Shown here: positions 1-8,947 of the stretch, piece by piece | Numbering within the stretch: position 1 is the stretch's first letter | Layout of the letters: every line of letters starts with the position of its first letter | Translations under genes and position numbers: made by a program | Assembly: GCA_024511395.1 (NCBI GenBank) | Contig: JANELJ010000002.1 | Location: forward strand, 1 to 22,845 | Reading direction: 5' to 3' | DNA from: Gammaproteobacteria bacterium | GTDB taxonomy: Bacteria > Pseudomonadota > Gammaproteobacteria > GRL18 | Length of the DNA: 22,845 nucleotides | Notes under the pieces: generated by a model | Told to the model about the DNA's origin: nothing | Seen by the model: only the letters and a program-made list of their open reading frames with translations | The model's database searches: none

Positions 1-53
1 ATATTTCGGGTTCCTTCAAAAAAATGGTTAAAACTGTACTGTCTAATTTATGA
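1..53 (+). CDS. C-terminal tail of an upstream gene (possibly ispC/dxr), partial
   Basis: The frame beginning at base 3 stays open for 16 codons and stops at TGA 51-53, which overlaps the rseP ATG (50-52) as ATGA. That arrangement is typical of a translationally coupled upstream gene. In Pseudomonas and relatives the gene before rseP is ispC (1-deoxy-D-xylulose-5-phosphate reductoisomerase), so that is the best guess from context. The visible residues are too few to prove it. A second frame (from base 1, stop 55-57) is also open, so the reading frame itself is uncertain. Confidence 0.3.
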   Translation, partial: ISGSFKKMVKTVLSNL

Positions 54-1414
54 ATAATCTAGCTACAACCTTACCTGCCTTTATTTTTACCATTACATTA
101 CTGGTAGCTATACATGAGTTTGGACACTTCTGGGTGGCGCGAAAACTCGGTGTTAAGGTACTGCATTTTTCTATTGGCTTTGGCAAACCCCTGTTTAAGT
201 TTACCGGTAAGCAGGATGATACCGAATACGTCATTGCCGCTATTCCGCTGGGCGGTTATGTCAAGATGCTGGATGAAAGAGAAGGTGATGTGCCGAAAGA
301 AGAACTGCATCGGGCCTTTAACCGACAGCCCGTCTGGTCACGTTTTGCCATAGTATTTGCCGGACCCTTTATTAATTTTGTATTTGCCGTGTTTGCCTTC
401 TGGATGATGTTTGTTATTGGTGTTCAGGGCATAAAACCCATTATGGGGCACCTGGATGAAACTTCTATTGCCTGGCAGGCGGGATTACGGGAAGGGGATA
501 AAATTGTGGCGGTAGACGGTTATGCCACCCCGACCCTGAGTGCCGTATATGAGCAATTATTATCAGCCTTTTTAAATCGCAGTCAGGTTAAACTGAAACT
601 GGCCGATGAACGGCTTATTACCATAAAACTCAATGAGGTGCCAAAAGATATTGAGACCTCAGAATTACAGAAAATTATCGGTCTCAGTATCAGGCTGTCC
701 GAGGAAGACGTTATTATCAGTGAAGTGGCTCCCGATTCTCCCGCTGCTCAGGCTGGTATGCAGGCTGGTGATCAGGTACTGGCCATTAACGGCCAGTCCA
801 TCAGACACTGGCGGGAACTAGTCAGGGCCGTGATAGATAAGCCCGGCCAGACGATTTCTGTTGAAATACAACGTAAGGTTCAGGACAGGCTCCAGCGTGA
901 GACTTTGCCCATTAAAATAGCATCCGTAGACTACAATGGTGAAACCATTGGCCGAATTGGCGTCCGCCCCAAAGCGGTCACGCCCTTACCGGAGTCCATG
1001 TATGCCATGCATCAATACGGTGTTTTGGAGGCAATTCCACGGGGAATTGAAAAAACCTGGGATTTATCAGTGCTAACCTTAAAAATGTTAGGTAAAATAG
1101 TGCTCGGCGAAGCCTCTATTAAGAATATCAGCGGTCCGATTACTATTGCAGAAGTGGCTGGACAGTCGGCACAAATGGGATTTGAAAGCTTTCTTCGTTT
1201 TCTGGCAATAGTCAGTTTAAGCTTGGGAGTAATAAACCTGTTGCCTATCCCCATGTTGGATGGCGGACACCTGTTATATTACCTGATTGAAATAGTAAAA
1301 GGTTCACCGGTTTCAGAAGCGGCTCAGGAATTTGGCCTGAAAATTGGTGTGGCTATTTTGATTATGCTGATGAGTGTGGCTTTATTTAATGATTTTAATC
1401 GTTTGCTTCAGTAA
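50..1414 (+). CDS. rseP: RseP site-2 zinc metalloprotease (regulator of sigma-E protease)
   Basis: Inner-membrane intramembrane protease that makes the second cut in the anti-sigma factor RseA, releasing sigma-E when outer-membrane assembly is stressed; it also clears remnant signal peptides. The 454-residue length is normal for the family. The first membrane segment carries the zinc-binding HEFGH at residues 22-26. The last part carries the second catalytic motif, N396-x-x-P399 followed by L403-D404-G405, with D404 the third zinc ligand. Two PDZ domains lie between, roughly residues 125-200 and 215-300, the second starting near the stretch VAPDSPAAQAGMQAGD. There is no clear Shine-Dalgarno; the start overlaps the preceding stop as ATGA, suggesting coupling. 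It precedes bamA, whose misassembled clients are what this pathway senses. Identification is secure. Confidence 0.97.
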   Translation: MNNLATTLPAFIFTITLLVAIHEFGHFWVARKLGVKVLHFSIGFGKPLFKFTGKQDDTEYVIAAIPLGGYVKMLDEREGDVPKEELHRAFNRQPVWSRFAIVFAGPFINFVFAVFAFWMMFVIGVQGIKPIMGHLDETSIAWQAGLREGDKIVAVDGYATPTLSAVYEQLLSAFLNRSQVKLKLADERLITIKLNEVPKDIETSELQKIIGLSIRLSEEDVIISEVAPDSPAAQAGMQAGDQVLAINGQSIRHWRELVRAVIDKPGQTISVEIQRKVQDRLQRETLPIKIASVDYNGETIGRIGVRPKAVTPLPESMYAMHQYGVLEAIPRGIEKTWDLSVLTLKMLGKIVLGEASIKNISGPITIAEVAGQSAQMGFESFLRFLAIVSLSLGVINLLPIPMLDGGHLLYYLIEIVKGSPVSEAAQEFGLKIGVAILIMLMSVALFNDFNRLLQ

Positions 1415-1559
1415 TATTTATCCTTTTATAGATTCTACCTATGGAAGAGGGCAGGGTAAGGGGAGTTGAACAAACGCAAGATAATAATAAATTTAAATTT
1501 TTCTGCTCGGTTAAATCGGCTGCAGGAAAGTACAACCATTGATGACTGGAACTCACTAA
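1415..1559 (+). other. rseP-bamA intergenic region, no confident element
   Basis: This 145-base AT-rich gap has stop codons in the frames I read and no clear terminator stem with T-tract. A purine-rich stretch lies at about 1442-1468. A weak GGAA Shine-Dalgarno (1548-1551) stands 8 bases before the bamA ATG. A sigma-E-like -35 heptamer (GGAACTC, 1548-1554) was considered and rejected for lack of a correctly spaced -10. Confidence 0.4.
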
Positions 1560-4007
1560 ATGAGACGTGTTTTTTTCTCTATTACCAACCTTATTAACTT
1601 TAAAGCTAATATAAAAAAATTAGTTTTTATAAGTGCGGCTTCTATAAATGCCCTGTTATTTTGTCTCCCCTTATGGGCAATTGAACATTTTACTATTGAA
1701 GATATTCAGGTCGATGGGTTACAGCGTATCTCTGCTGGTACCGTATTTAACTACCTGCCCTTAAGAGTAGGAGATAAAGTTGATGACAGAGCCATTTCCA
1801 AGTCTATTCGGGAGCTGTTTAAAACCGGTTTTTTCAAGGATGTACGCCTGGAACGGGAAGGTAATCGACTGATAGTTTTTGTAGTGGAACGTCCGGCTAT
1901 TGCTGATATTAAATTTGAAGGCAATAAGGATATTGATACCGAAGAATTAACCAAGGCCTTAAAACAGATCGGTTTTGCTGAAGGCCGGGTCTATGACAAG
2001 TCTGCTTTACAGCGAGTGGTAGAAGAACTTAAACGTCAGTATTATGCCCGGGGTAAATACGCTGTACGTATTGACACCGTAGTCACTCCACTGGAACGTA
2101 ATCGTATAGGCATTCAGGTGAATGTTTCAGAAGGTCTGGTAAGCACTATTACCAAAATTAACTTTGTTGGCAATAAAGCCTTTGATACGGAAACACTGCT
2201 TGATGAAATGGAGTTAACCACGCCTACTCTGTTTTCTTTTTATACCAAAACCGATCAGTATTCCAGGCAGAAACTGGCCGGAGATCTGGAAAATATCCGT
2301 TCCTTTTATCTCGATCGGGGCTATGTCAACTTTAAAATTGATTCCACCCAGGTGGCCATTACACCAGATAAAAAGCATATATATATCACTGTTAATATTA
2401 CTGAAGGTGACAAATATACTATTAAGGAAGTTAAACTGGCCGGTGACCTGATTGTTGAACCCAAAGAAATTTTCCCGGTTGTTAAAATTCAGAAAGGTCA
2501 GTACTTTTCCAGAAAAAATATTACCGAAACCTCAGAAGCTATTGTCGATATTCTGGGTAAGGCAGGATATGCCTTTTCCAATGTTAACCCTATCCCCCAG
2601 GTAGATGATAAAACCAAGGAAGTTACTCTGACCTTTTTTGTGGACCCCGGCAACCGGGTTTATGTACGCCGGATCAGTATTATCGGCAATACCAATACGG
2701 CTGATGAAGTCATACGTCGTGAAATGCGTCAGTTTGAAAAAAGCTGGATTTCAACCACCAATGTAGAACGTTCCAAAGCCCGTCTGCAGCGGCTGGGATT
2801 TTTCAAGGAAGTCAGCGTAGAGACACCTCCGGTGCCAGGCAGCTCTGATATGGTGGATGTGATTTATACGGTAGAAGAACAGTCCACCGGCAGTATTAAC
2901 GCAGGTGCCGGCTTCTCCCAGTCACAGGGTGTTATTTTTAACTTTAGTATTACCCAGGATAATTTTCTGGGTACTGGTAGTCGTTATAGTGTGGCAGCTA
3001 ATACCAGTGGCGTCAATACCATTTACAGTATCAGTGTGACTGACCCTTATTTTACCGATGACGGCATTAGTCGTACCCTGCGTTTTAACTGGCGGGAAAC
3101 CGATCTGGCTGAAGAAAACCTGTCTAATTATGTGACAGATAATATCAGTTTTGGAGTGGGCTTCGGTGTGCCAATTAATGAGTTTGATCGGATTGGTTTT
3201 GGGGTGGATTTTGAAAACACCCAGATTGATTTGCCATCAATTAGAGAAGGTAGCGATGCCAACGACACATATTATTATATGGGTACTTCCCAGGATACTT
3301 CCCTGGATATCCTTGAATATGTATTTAATGAAGGAGACGACTTTTCAGTACTAAAGCTTTCAGCTAACTGGTCTCATGATAGTCGAAATAAAGCCATTTT
3401 CCCAACCCGGGGTGCATTACAGCGTCTTTCAGGTGAAGTGACTGTTCCCGGCAGTGACTCTCAGTTTTATCATATTAATTATGTTCAGCAGCGTTTCTTT
3501 CCTTTAACACGTACGACTACCCTTATGCTCAAGGGTAATATTGGTTATGCAGATACCTATGGTGGTGATATGTTCCCACCATTTGAAAAATATTATGCCG
3601 GTGGTATGAGAGATATTAGAGGTTATAAATCCAATACTTTGGGACCTAAGGACGACAAAGATGCTACATTTGTAAACTTTAATGATACAGGAAAAACAGT
3701 TAAGCACTTTGCAACGGGTGATCCATTAGGGGGACAGTTTAAACTCATTGGTAATGCAGAAATTATTCTGCCAGTTCCCTTTGTTAAGGACTCATCGGCC
3801 TACCGTTTAAGCGGTTTCGTTGATATGGGTAATGTCTTTGCCGACATTGGTGACTTCGAAGCCAGTGAAATACGCTATACTACAGGTATAGCCGGAGCAT
3901 GGCTTAGTCCCTTTGGCTTATTAAGAGTCAGTGTGGCCGCACCTTTAAATGAAAAAAGTGAGGATGATACGGAAACCTTTCAGTTCTCCTTTGGTCAATC
4001 TTATTAA
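1560..4007 (+). CDS. bamA: BamA outer-membrane protein assembly factor
   Basis: Central Omp85 subunit of the BAM complex, which inserts beta-barrel proteins into the outer membrane. The 815 residues are close to the E. coli length. A signal peptide with hydrophobic core at about 21-38 probably ends after A40 (LPLWA); it is preceded by a 20-residue basic N-terminal stretch that is longer than usual. No alternative ATG exists inside, and a GGAA sequence stands 8 bases before the ATG, so this start is kept. Five POTRA domains run from about residue 44 to 440, opening with FTIEDIQVDGLQRIS. The rest is the barrel. The conserved loop-6 motif appears as IRGY in DIRGYKSNTLGPKD (VRGF in E. coli), and the last residue is aromatic (FQFSFGQSY), the usual beta-signal form. 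It lies directly before its functional partner skp. Confidence 0.97.
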   Translation: MRRVFFSITNLINFKANIKKLVFISAASINALLFCLPLWAIEHFTIEDIQVDGLQRISAGTVFNYLPLRVGDKVDDRAISKSIRELFKTGFFKDVRLEREGNRLIVFVVERPAIADIKFEGNKDIDTEELTKALKQIGFAEGRVYDKSALQRVVEELKRQYYARGKYAVRIDTVVTPLERNRIGIQVNVSEGLVSTITKINFVGNKAFDTETLLDEMELTTPTLFSFYTKTDQYSRQKLAGDLENIRSFYLDRGYVNFKIDSTQVAITPDKKHIYITVNITEGDKYTIKEVKLAGDLIVEPKEIFPVVKIQKGQYFSRKNITETSEAIVDILGKAGYAFSNVNPIPQVDDKTKEVTLTFFVDPGNRVYVRRISIIGNTNTADEVIRREMRQFEKSWISTTNVERSKARLQRLGFFKEVSVETPPVPGSSDMVDVIYTVEEQSTGSINAGAGFSQSQGVIFNFSITQDNFLGTGSRYSVAANTSGVNTIYSISVTDPYFTDDGISRTLRFNWRETDLAEENLSNYVTDNISFGVGFGVPINEFDRIGFGVDFENTQIDLPSIREGSDANDTYYYMGTSQDTSLDILEYVFNEGDDFSVLKLSANWSHDSRNKAIFPTRGALQRLSGEVTVPGSDSQFYHINYVQQRFFPLTRTTTLMLKGNIGYADTYGGDMFPPFEKYYAGGMRDIRGYKSNTLGPKDDKDATFVNFNDTGKTVKHFATGDPLGGQFKLIGNAEIILPVPFVKDSSAYRLSGFVDMGNVFADIGDFEASEIRYTTGIAGAWLSPFGLLRVSVAAPLNEKSEDDTETFQFSFGQSY

Positions 4008-4070
4008 AGTACCTGAAATCGTGTAGAATAGCAGTCTATCGGCTATCTAAATAAAGAATATAAAAATTAT

Positions 4071-4074
4071 GGAG
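4071..4074 (+). promoter_or_regulatory. Shine-Dalgarno that fixes the skp start
   Basis: GGAG stands six bases before the ATG at 4081. It overlaps the more upstream in-frame ATG at 4069, which has no good site of its own, so 4081 is the better start. Confidence 0.6.
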
Positions 4075-4080
4075 AATCAT

Positions 4081-4608
4081 ATGACTAAGAAACTGATGGC
4101 ACAATCCCGATGGTTAATCCTGATCATCTGCCTGTTTTCAGTCTCTTTTGCTTGGGCAGGTCAGAAAATTGCCTTTGTTAACCAGGCTAAATTACTGCAG
4201 AAGGCGCCGCAGGCGGAGGCCGCACGCAGTAAATTGCAAAAGGAATTTGCCAAACGGGATAAGGCACTGGTCAATTTACAGAAAAAAATTCAGAGCAGTA
4301 CTGAAAAGTTACAGAAAGATGCGGCTATTCTGTCCTCTACCGAGCTGAATAAGCTGAAACGTAAAATCACCATGATGAGACGGGATCTGGAACGTGACAA
4401 GGCGGCATTTAAGGAAGATCTGAGTATTCGTCAGAATGAAGAACTGGTTAAACTGCAGAAGTCTGTATTGCAGTCCATTAAAACCATTGCTGAACAGGAA
4501 AAATATGATCTGATCATCAGCGAAGGGGTTATTTATGCCAGCAAACTAATTGATGTAACCGATAAAATTCTGTCTCAGTTAAAAAAACAATATCGTTCAG
4601 GTAAGTAA
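4081..4608 (+). CDS. skp: Skp/OmpH periplasmic chaperone
   Basis: Periplasmic trimeric chaperone that holds unfolded outer-membrane proteins on their way to BamA. From ATG 4081 the protein has 175 residues, a little longer than E. coli Skp (161 including its signal). A basic N-terminus and hydrophobic core form a signal peptide ending after AWA (about residue 26), followed by the family opening GQKIAFVNQAKLL. The middle is a long charged heptad-rich coiled coil (about residues 45-130), matching the tentacle helices. The C-terminal part, with YDLIISEGVIYAS near residues 141-153, returns to the body domain. An upstream in-frame ATG at 4069 would add four residues, but the GGAG at 4071-4074 favours 4081. 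It sits between bamA and lpxD, the usual place. Confidence 0.93.
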   Translation: MTKKLMAQSRWLILIICLFSVSFAWAGQKIAFVNQAKLLQKAPQAEAARSKLQKEFAKRDKALVNLQKKIQSSTEKLQKDAAILSSTELNKLKRKITMMRRDLERDKAAFKEDLSIRQNEELVKLQKSVLQSIKTIAEQEKYDLIISEGVIYASKLIDVTDKILSQLKKQYRSGK

Positions 4609-4640
4609 GCTCTTCATAACGACCTGACTAAGTAAAATAC

Positions 4641-5681
4641 ATGTCCATTCCCACCCGGCAGGCCAGCTTAAAAGAACTGGCTGAATTTGTTAATGCAGGA
4701 TTTCAGGGTGATCCTGAAACTCAAGTTTCAGGTATTGCTACTCTGGAACACGCCCAGCCGGGTGATCTCAGTTTTTTTTCCAACCGTAAATACCACAAGT
4801 TTCTGTCCACTACCCAAGCGGATATTGTTATTCTTAAAGTAGAAGATGTGCAACACTGTCCGACTAATGCGATTATTAGCGATGATCCTTATTTAAGCTA
4901 TGCCAAACTGGCTGCCTGGCTTACCACCGAACAAAATCCAACCGCTATAATTCATGATACGGCCATTATCGGCCAGGACACTCATATAGGGGAAGATGTT
5001 TCACTGGATGCTAATGTGGTTATTGGTGTGCAGTGTAATATTGGTAACAATGTCCGTCTGGATGCAGGCTGTGTGATTGCTGATGGCGTGACTATTGGAG
5101 ACAATACCCATTGCTATCCTAATGTTTCCATTTATAAGAATGTTCGTATTGGAAAAAACACCCTGATCCATTCCGGTGTGGTAATAGGCAGTGACGGTTT
5201 TGGCATTGCTAATGAGCAGGGCAAATGGATTAAGGTACCGCAACTGGGCTCTGTACAGATTGGTGATAATGTGGAAATCGGAGCCAATACTACCATTGAT
5301 CGGGGAGCCATTGAAGATACCATTATTGAAAATGGTGTAAAACTGGATAACTTGATCCAGATTGCTCACAATGTCCATATTGGTGAAAATGCCGCCATTG
5401 CAGGCTGTGTCGGGATTGCCGGCAGTACGACGATAGGCCGTAACTGTGCAATCGGCGGGGGAGCTGGGATCCTAGGGCATTTAAGCATTACTGATCAGGT
5501 TCATATTACAGCCACTTCTCTGGTGACCAAAAGTATTAGCAAACCCGGTGTCTATTCTTCGGGGATGCCCCTGCAGGAAAATGCCATGTGGCATAAAAAC
5601 TTTATTCGCTTTAAACAGCTTGATTCCATGGCCAGACGCTTAACAGAATTACAGGCACAGGTTAAGACTTTGGAAAAATAA
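4641..5681 (+). CDS. lpxD: LpxD UDP-3-O-acylglucosamine N-acyltransferase
   Basis: Third step of lipid A synthesis: transfers a 3-hydroxyacyl chain from acyl carrier protein to the 2-amino group of UDP-3-O-acylglucosamine, in the cytoplasm. The 346 residues fit the family (E. coli 341). The N-terminal uridine-binding domain (about 1-100) contains the typical GDLSFFSNRKY stretch. From about residue 105 to 310 there are left-handed beta-helix hexapeptide repeats of the I-G-x-x-x pattern. The catalytic base is H243, in IQIAHNVHIG. The C-terminal helix (about 320-346) ends in a coiled-coil-like segment. The start opens MSIPTRQASLKELAEFV, standard for LpxD. It lies 32 bases after skp in the lipid A block. 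Confidence 0.97.
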   Translation: MSIPTRQASLKELAEFVNAGFQGDPETQVSGIATLEHAQPGDLSFFSNRKYHKFLSTTQADIVILKVEDVQHCPTNAIISDDPYLSYAKLAAWLTTEQNPTAIIHDTAIIGQDTHIGEDVSLDANVVIGVQCNIGNNVRLDAGCVIADGVTIGDNTHCYPNVSIYKNVRIGKNTLIHSGVVIGSDGFGIANEQGKWIKVPQLGSVQIGDNVEIGANTTIDRGAIEDTIIENGVKLDNLIQIAHNVHIGENAAIAGCVGIAGSTTIGRNCAIGGGAGILGHLSITDQVHITATSLVTKSISKPGVYSSGMPLQENAMWHKNFIRFKQLDSMARRLTELQAQVKTLEK

Positions 5682-5716
5682 TTGCTGGCTGTTTCCAAAC
5701 AGTGACCGGTTCTACT

Positions 5717-5744
5717 ATGACTTATTCCCATATAAAAGTATAAT
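5717..5744 (+). promoter_or_regulatory. Candidate sigma-70 promoter upstream of fabZ
   Basis: A perfect TATAAT at 5739-5744 is preceded, after a 16-base spacer, by ATGACT (5717-5722), which matches four of six -35 positions. The lpxD-fabZ gap of 139 bases is one of the few long gaps in this operon, so an internal promoter is plausible. A small inverted repeat, CTGTTT/AAACAG, lies at 5689-5702 just after the lpxD stop, with no T-tract. Prediction from consensus only. Confidence 0.35.
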
Positions 5745-5820
5745 GGCTTCAGAACTGTTACTGGTTCAGGACTGTTATACCAGCCCAAGACTCGCATTTA
5801 AAAAGATATAAGAAGAAATA

Positions 5821-6276
5821 ATGGAAAAACAACTCAATTCAATGGATATCAATGATATTCTGGAACACCTGCCGCACCGCTATCCTTTTTTGCTGGTGGA
5901 CAAAGTCGTGGATTATGAAGCCGGAAAATATTTAACCGGTATCAAAAATGTCAGCTATAATGAACCACAGTTTACCGGTCATTTCCCTCAAAAGCCCATT
6001 TTGCCCGGTGTTCTGGTTATTGAAGCACTGGCACAGGCAACGGGTATTCTGGCGTATAAATCCACAGATTCAAAACCTAACGAAAACTCTCTGTATTATC
6101 TGGTAGGCATTGATAAAGCGCGTTTTAAGCGTCCGGTCAACCCTGGAGAGCAGCTGGTATTAAAAGTTGAAGTGGTTAAAAATATGCGCGGTGTCTGGAA
6201 ATTTAATGCCGAAGCAACCGTTGATGAGCAACTGGTGGCTTCTGCTGAATTAATGTGTGCTGAGAGAGATGCCTGA
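5821..6276 (+). CDS. fabZ: FabZ 3-hydroxyacyl-ACP dehydratase
   Basis: Dehydrates 3-hydroxyacyl-ACP in fatty acid elongation and competes with LpxA/LpxD for the same hydroxyacyl-ACP pool, which explains its place inside the lipid A block. The 151 residues form a single hot-dog fold, normal length. The family N-terminal motif [11 protein letters not shown] is at residues 17-27. The catalytic pair is H54 (in TGHFPQKP) and E68 (in [12 protein letters not shown]). The start is preceded only by a weak purine-rich site (AGAAGA). The 3' end overlaps the start of lpxA. Confidence 0.97.
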   Translation: MEKQLNSMDINDILEHLPHRYPFLLVDKVVDYEAGKYLTGIKNVSYNEPQFTGHFPQKPILPGVLVIEALAQATGILAYKSTDSKPNENSLYYLVGIDKARFKRPVNPGEQLVLKVEVVKNMRGVWKFNAEATVDEQLVASAELMCAERDA

Positions 6277-7069
6277 GAAAGATTCTAACTCTGTTTTAAT
6301 TCATCCAACGGCTATTATTGATCCCTCAGCGGAACTGGCGGATGATGTTTCGGTGGGAGCCTTTTCTGTTATCGGCCCCAAAGTAAAAATTGACACCGGC
6401 AATATAATCGCTTCTCATGTGGTGATTAATGGCCCAACCAGCATTGGTAAAGATAACCACTTTTACCAGTTTGGTTCTATTGGTGAAGCTCCCCAGGATA
6501 AAAAATACCAAGGCGAAGACACCACGCTTGAAATCGGCAGCCGGAATGTTATTCGTGAATTTACTACGCTGAACCGTGGAACAGTACAGGATCGCGGTGC
6601 CACCACTATTGGTGATGACAACCTGATTATGGCTTATGTGCATATTGCCCATGACTGTGTTCTGGGCAGTAATATTATCCTGGCCAATAATGTAGCCCTG
6701 GCCGGTCATGTTAATATTCATAATCATGCTATTTTAGGCGGTTTTTCTCTGGTGCATCAGTTCTGCACTATTGGCTCTTATTGCTTTACGGCCATGAATA
6801 GTGTTATTTCCAAAGATATTCCACCTTATGTCATGGTGTCCGGTCATATGGCTAAACCTCATGGACTTAATATCGAAGGTCTGAAACGGCATTGTTACAG
6901 CCGGGAAGCCATTAAGTCCATTCGGCAGGCCTACAAGGCTCTGTATCGTTCAGGCTTGACTCTGGAAGATGCCATTACCGAGATTAATGAACTGGCTACA
7001 GAGTGTCAGGAACTGATGTTAATGACCGAGTTTTTAAAAAATCACCTTAAGCGTGGGATAATCCGCTAA
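6269..7069 (+). CDS. lpxA: LpxA UDP-N-acetylglucosamine acyltransferase
   Basis: First step of lipid A synthesis: adds a 3-hydroxyacyl chain from ACP to the 3-OH of UDP-GlcNAc. From ATG 6269 it has 266 residues (E. coli 262). Hexapeptide repeats begin at once ([16 protein letters not shown]) and run to about residue 190, followed by a helical C-terminal domain with the conserved [17 protein letters not shown]. The catalytic histidine is H128, in [13 protein letters not shown] at 6257 would add four residues; neither start has a well-spaced Shine-Dalgarno, and ATG 6269 overlaps fabZ by 8 bases, so translation probably depends on coupling. The stop shares a base with the lpxB start. Confidence 0.96.
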   Translation: MPEKDSNSVLIHPTAIIDPSAELADDVSVGAFSVIGPKVKIDTGNIIASHVVINGPTSIGKDNHFYQFGSIGEAPQDKKYQGEDTTLEIGSRNVIREFTTLNRGTVQDRGATTIGDDNLIMAYVHIAHDCVLGSNIILANNVALAGHVNIHNHAILGGFSLVHQFCTIGSYCFTAMNSVISKDIPPYVMVSGHMAKPHGLNIEGLKRHCYSREAIKSIRQAYKALYRSGLTLEDAITEINELATECQELMLMTEFLKNHLKRGIIR

Positions 7070-8298
7070 TGCGTATAGGCATTATTGCGGGCGAAGCGTC
7101 TGGTGATATCCTTGCCTCCGGTTTAATTAAAGCCATTCACAAATACTATCCTGATGCACAGTTTGAAGGCATTGCCGGCCCTTTAATGATTGAGGCCGGC
7201 TGCAGGGCTATCTATCCGGCAGAAAAGCTGGCGGTGATGGGACTGGTTGAAGTGCTGGCTCATTATCGTGAATTATCCTCTATCCGCAAGGAACTCATTG
7301 AATACTTTATTGCTAATCCTCCCGATGTCTTTATCGGTATCGATGCACCGGATTTTAACCTAGATATTGAAGCGGCTTTAAAAGCACAGGGCATTGGCAC
7401 TATCCATTATGTCAGCCCCTCAGTCTGGGCCTGGCGACAGTATCGCCTGGCTAAAATTGCCCGGGCTGTGGATATGATCCTGACTCTGTTTCCATTTGAA
7501 AAACGCTTTTATGAAAATCATAAAATTTCAGTTCAGTATGTGGGACATACCCTGGCTGATGAAATTGATTTAAAAATTGATGTTCCTGCTATCCGTAAAA
7601 AACTGTCACTGGATATAAAAAACAATCAATCTGTTATCGCCGTACTGCCGGGCAGCCGTATGTCCGAGGTGACACGACTTGCACAGCCTTTTATTGCAAC
7701 CATGCTCCAGTGTCTGCAGGAACAATACTTACAGAATAAATCGGATTTGGTTTTTGTTATACCCTTTGTTAATGAAAAAACCAAGGACTTTTTTACCCAG
7801 GAGCTGGATCAGCAGTTTAAGGGGCAGGACGTTTTACGCCAGCAGATCCATTTGTTTAACTGCTGCTCCAGAGATGTTATGGCAGCAGCCGATGCCGTAT
7901 TACTGGCCTCCGGTACCGCTGCTCTGGAAGCCTTGTTATTAAAGAAACCCATGCTGGTGGCCTACAAACTGGCACCGTTGACATACTGGATGGCCAAACG
8001 ATTATTAAAAGTTCCTTATTACTCTCTACCCAATTTGCTGGCAGGGGAGTGTCTGGTGGAAGAAATTACCCAGAACGATGTTTGTCCTGAAATACTTACA
8101 GATAAAGTGTTAAATTTGCTCAATATTGAAAACTGGCAGGAAAAACTGAAAATATTTGATGACATTCACCAGCTGTTGCGTAAAAATGCCAATGAAACTG
8201 CAGCTCAGGCTGTTATAGATTATTTACGATCAAAGGGTAAACTGCCTGCCTCTGACTCGGTTGTTCGTGTTAAAGATCCCACGGCAGAAGAAAAATAA
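7069..8298 (+). CDS. lpxB: LpxB lipid-A-disaccharide synthase
   Basis: Peripheral membrane glycosyltransferase (family GT19) joining UDP-2,3-diacylglucosamine to lipid X to form the lipid A disaccharide. Family motifs are GEASGD at residues 8-13, the segment [12 protein letters not shown] near 117-128, and the nucleotide-binding [10 protein letters not shown] in the second domain. At 409 residues it is longer than the E. coli enzyme (382); a polar, charged tail of about 20 residues follows the last conserved helix. The ATG shares its A with the lpxA stop (TAATG), and its own stop shares a base with rnhB in the same way, so the three genes are probably translated in series. Confidence 0.96.
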   Translation: MRIGIIAGEASGDILASGLIKAIHKYYPDAQFEGIAGPLMIEAGCRAIYPAEKLAVMGLVEVLAHYRELSSIRKELIEYFIANPPDVFIGIDAPDFNLDIEAALKAQGIGTIHYVSPSVWAWRQYRLAKIARAVDMILTLFPFEKRFYENHKISVQYVGHTLADEIDLKIDVPAIRKKLSLDIKNNQSVIAVLPGSRMSEVTRLAQPFIATMLQCLQEQYLQNKSDLVFVIPFVNEKTKDFFTQELDQQFKGQDVLRQQIHLFNCCSRDVMAAADAVLLASGTAALEALLLKKPMLVAYKLAPLTYWMAKRLLKVPYYSLPNLLAGECLVEEITQNDVCPEILTDKVLNLLNIENWQEKLKIFDDIHQLLRKNANETAAQAVIDYLRSKGKLPASDSVVRVKDPTAEEK

Positions 8299-8903
8299 TG
8301 GCTTTTGATCCTCTGTATGAAAACCTGTCCGGTCTGGTTGCGGGTATTGATGAAGTTGGCAGAGGCCCGCTGGCCGGTGCTGTGGTAACGGCTGCCGTTA
8401 TACTGGATCCGAGTAAGCCTATTAAAGGGCTTGATGATTCCAAAAAAATCTCTGAAAAAAAACGAAACATCTTGGCACAGCAGATCAAAGAGCGGGCATT
8501 ATGTTATTGTCTTGCCCGCGCCGAACACGGTGAAATTGATGATTTAAATATTTTTCAGGCCACTCTGCAGGCCATGCGCCGTGCAGTGCAAGGGTTGCAT
8601 ATTAGGCCTGATCGGGTGCTGGTGGATGGTAAGTTCTGTCCTGATATTACTTATTCATGTGAGGCGGTGGTAAAAGGTGATTCAAGGGTGGCGGCTATTA
8701 GTGCCGCCTCAATTCTGGCCAAGGTGGAACGGGATAATGAAATGATTGCCTTGGATAAAGTCTGGCCCGGCTATGGCTTTGCAAAACATAAGGGCTACCC
8801 GACCAAAGTGCATATTGAAGCCTTACAAAAGCTGGGTGTAACCCCTATCCACCGTAGAAGTTATAAGCCGGTACAGAAAATTTTAAATATGCAAAACGTA
8901 TAA
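8298..8903 (+). CDS. rnhB: RNase HII
   Basis: Cleaves RNA in RNA-DNA hybrids and starts removal of single ribonucleotides from DNA. The 201 residues match the family length. The four acidic catalytic residues are all visible: D18 and E19 in [13 protein letters not shown]110 in VLVDGK, and D128 in [17 protein letters not shown]. The C-terminal substrate-binding HRRSYKPV is present. Its ATG overlaps the lpxB stop (TAATG). Its position between lpxB and dnaE is the ancestral order in many gammaproteobacteria. Confidence 0.97.
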   Translation: MAFDPLYENLSGLVAGIDEVGRGPLAGAVVTAAVILDPSKPIKGLDDSKKISEKKRNILAQQIKERALCYCLARAEHGEIDDLNIFQATLQAMRRAVQGLHIRPDRVLVDGKFCPDITYSCEAVVKGDSRVAAISAASILAKVERDNEMIALDKVWPGYGFAKHKGYPTKVHIEALQKLGVTPIHRRSYKPVQKILNMQNV

Positions 8904-8947
8904 TATTCCCTGATTTTGAGACAGCAGCTTCTAAAGCACTTTAAAAA

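Noticed and set aside
1548..1582. Sigma-E-like promoter before bamA (GGAACTC at 1548-1554)
   Set aside because: The nearest TCT-type -10 (1576-1581) is 21-23 bases away, too far for sigma-E, and would lie inside the bamA coding sequence given the chosen start.
4069..4080. Upstream ATG (4069) as the skp start
   Set aside because: The only good Shine-Dalgarno (4071-4074) overlaps this codon and is correctly spaced for ATG 4081.
5001..5378. 125-residue minus-strand ORF inside lpxD
   Set aside because: Antisense shadow produced by the regular hexapeptide-repeat coding of lpxD; similar shadows occur opposite lpxA, pyrG and eno.
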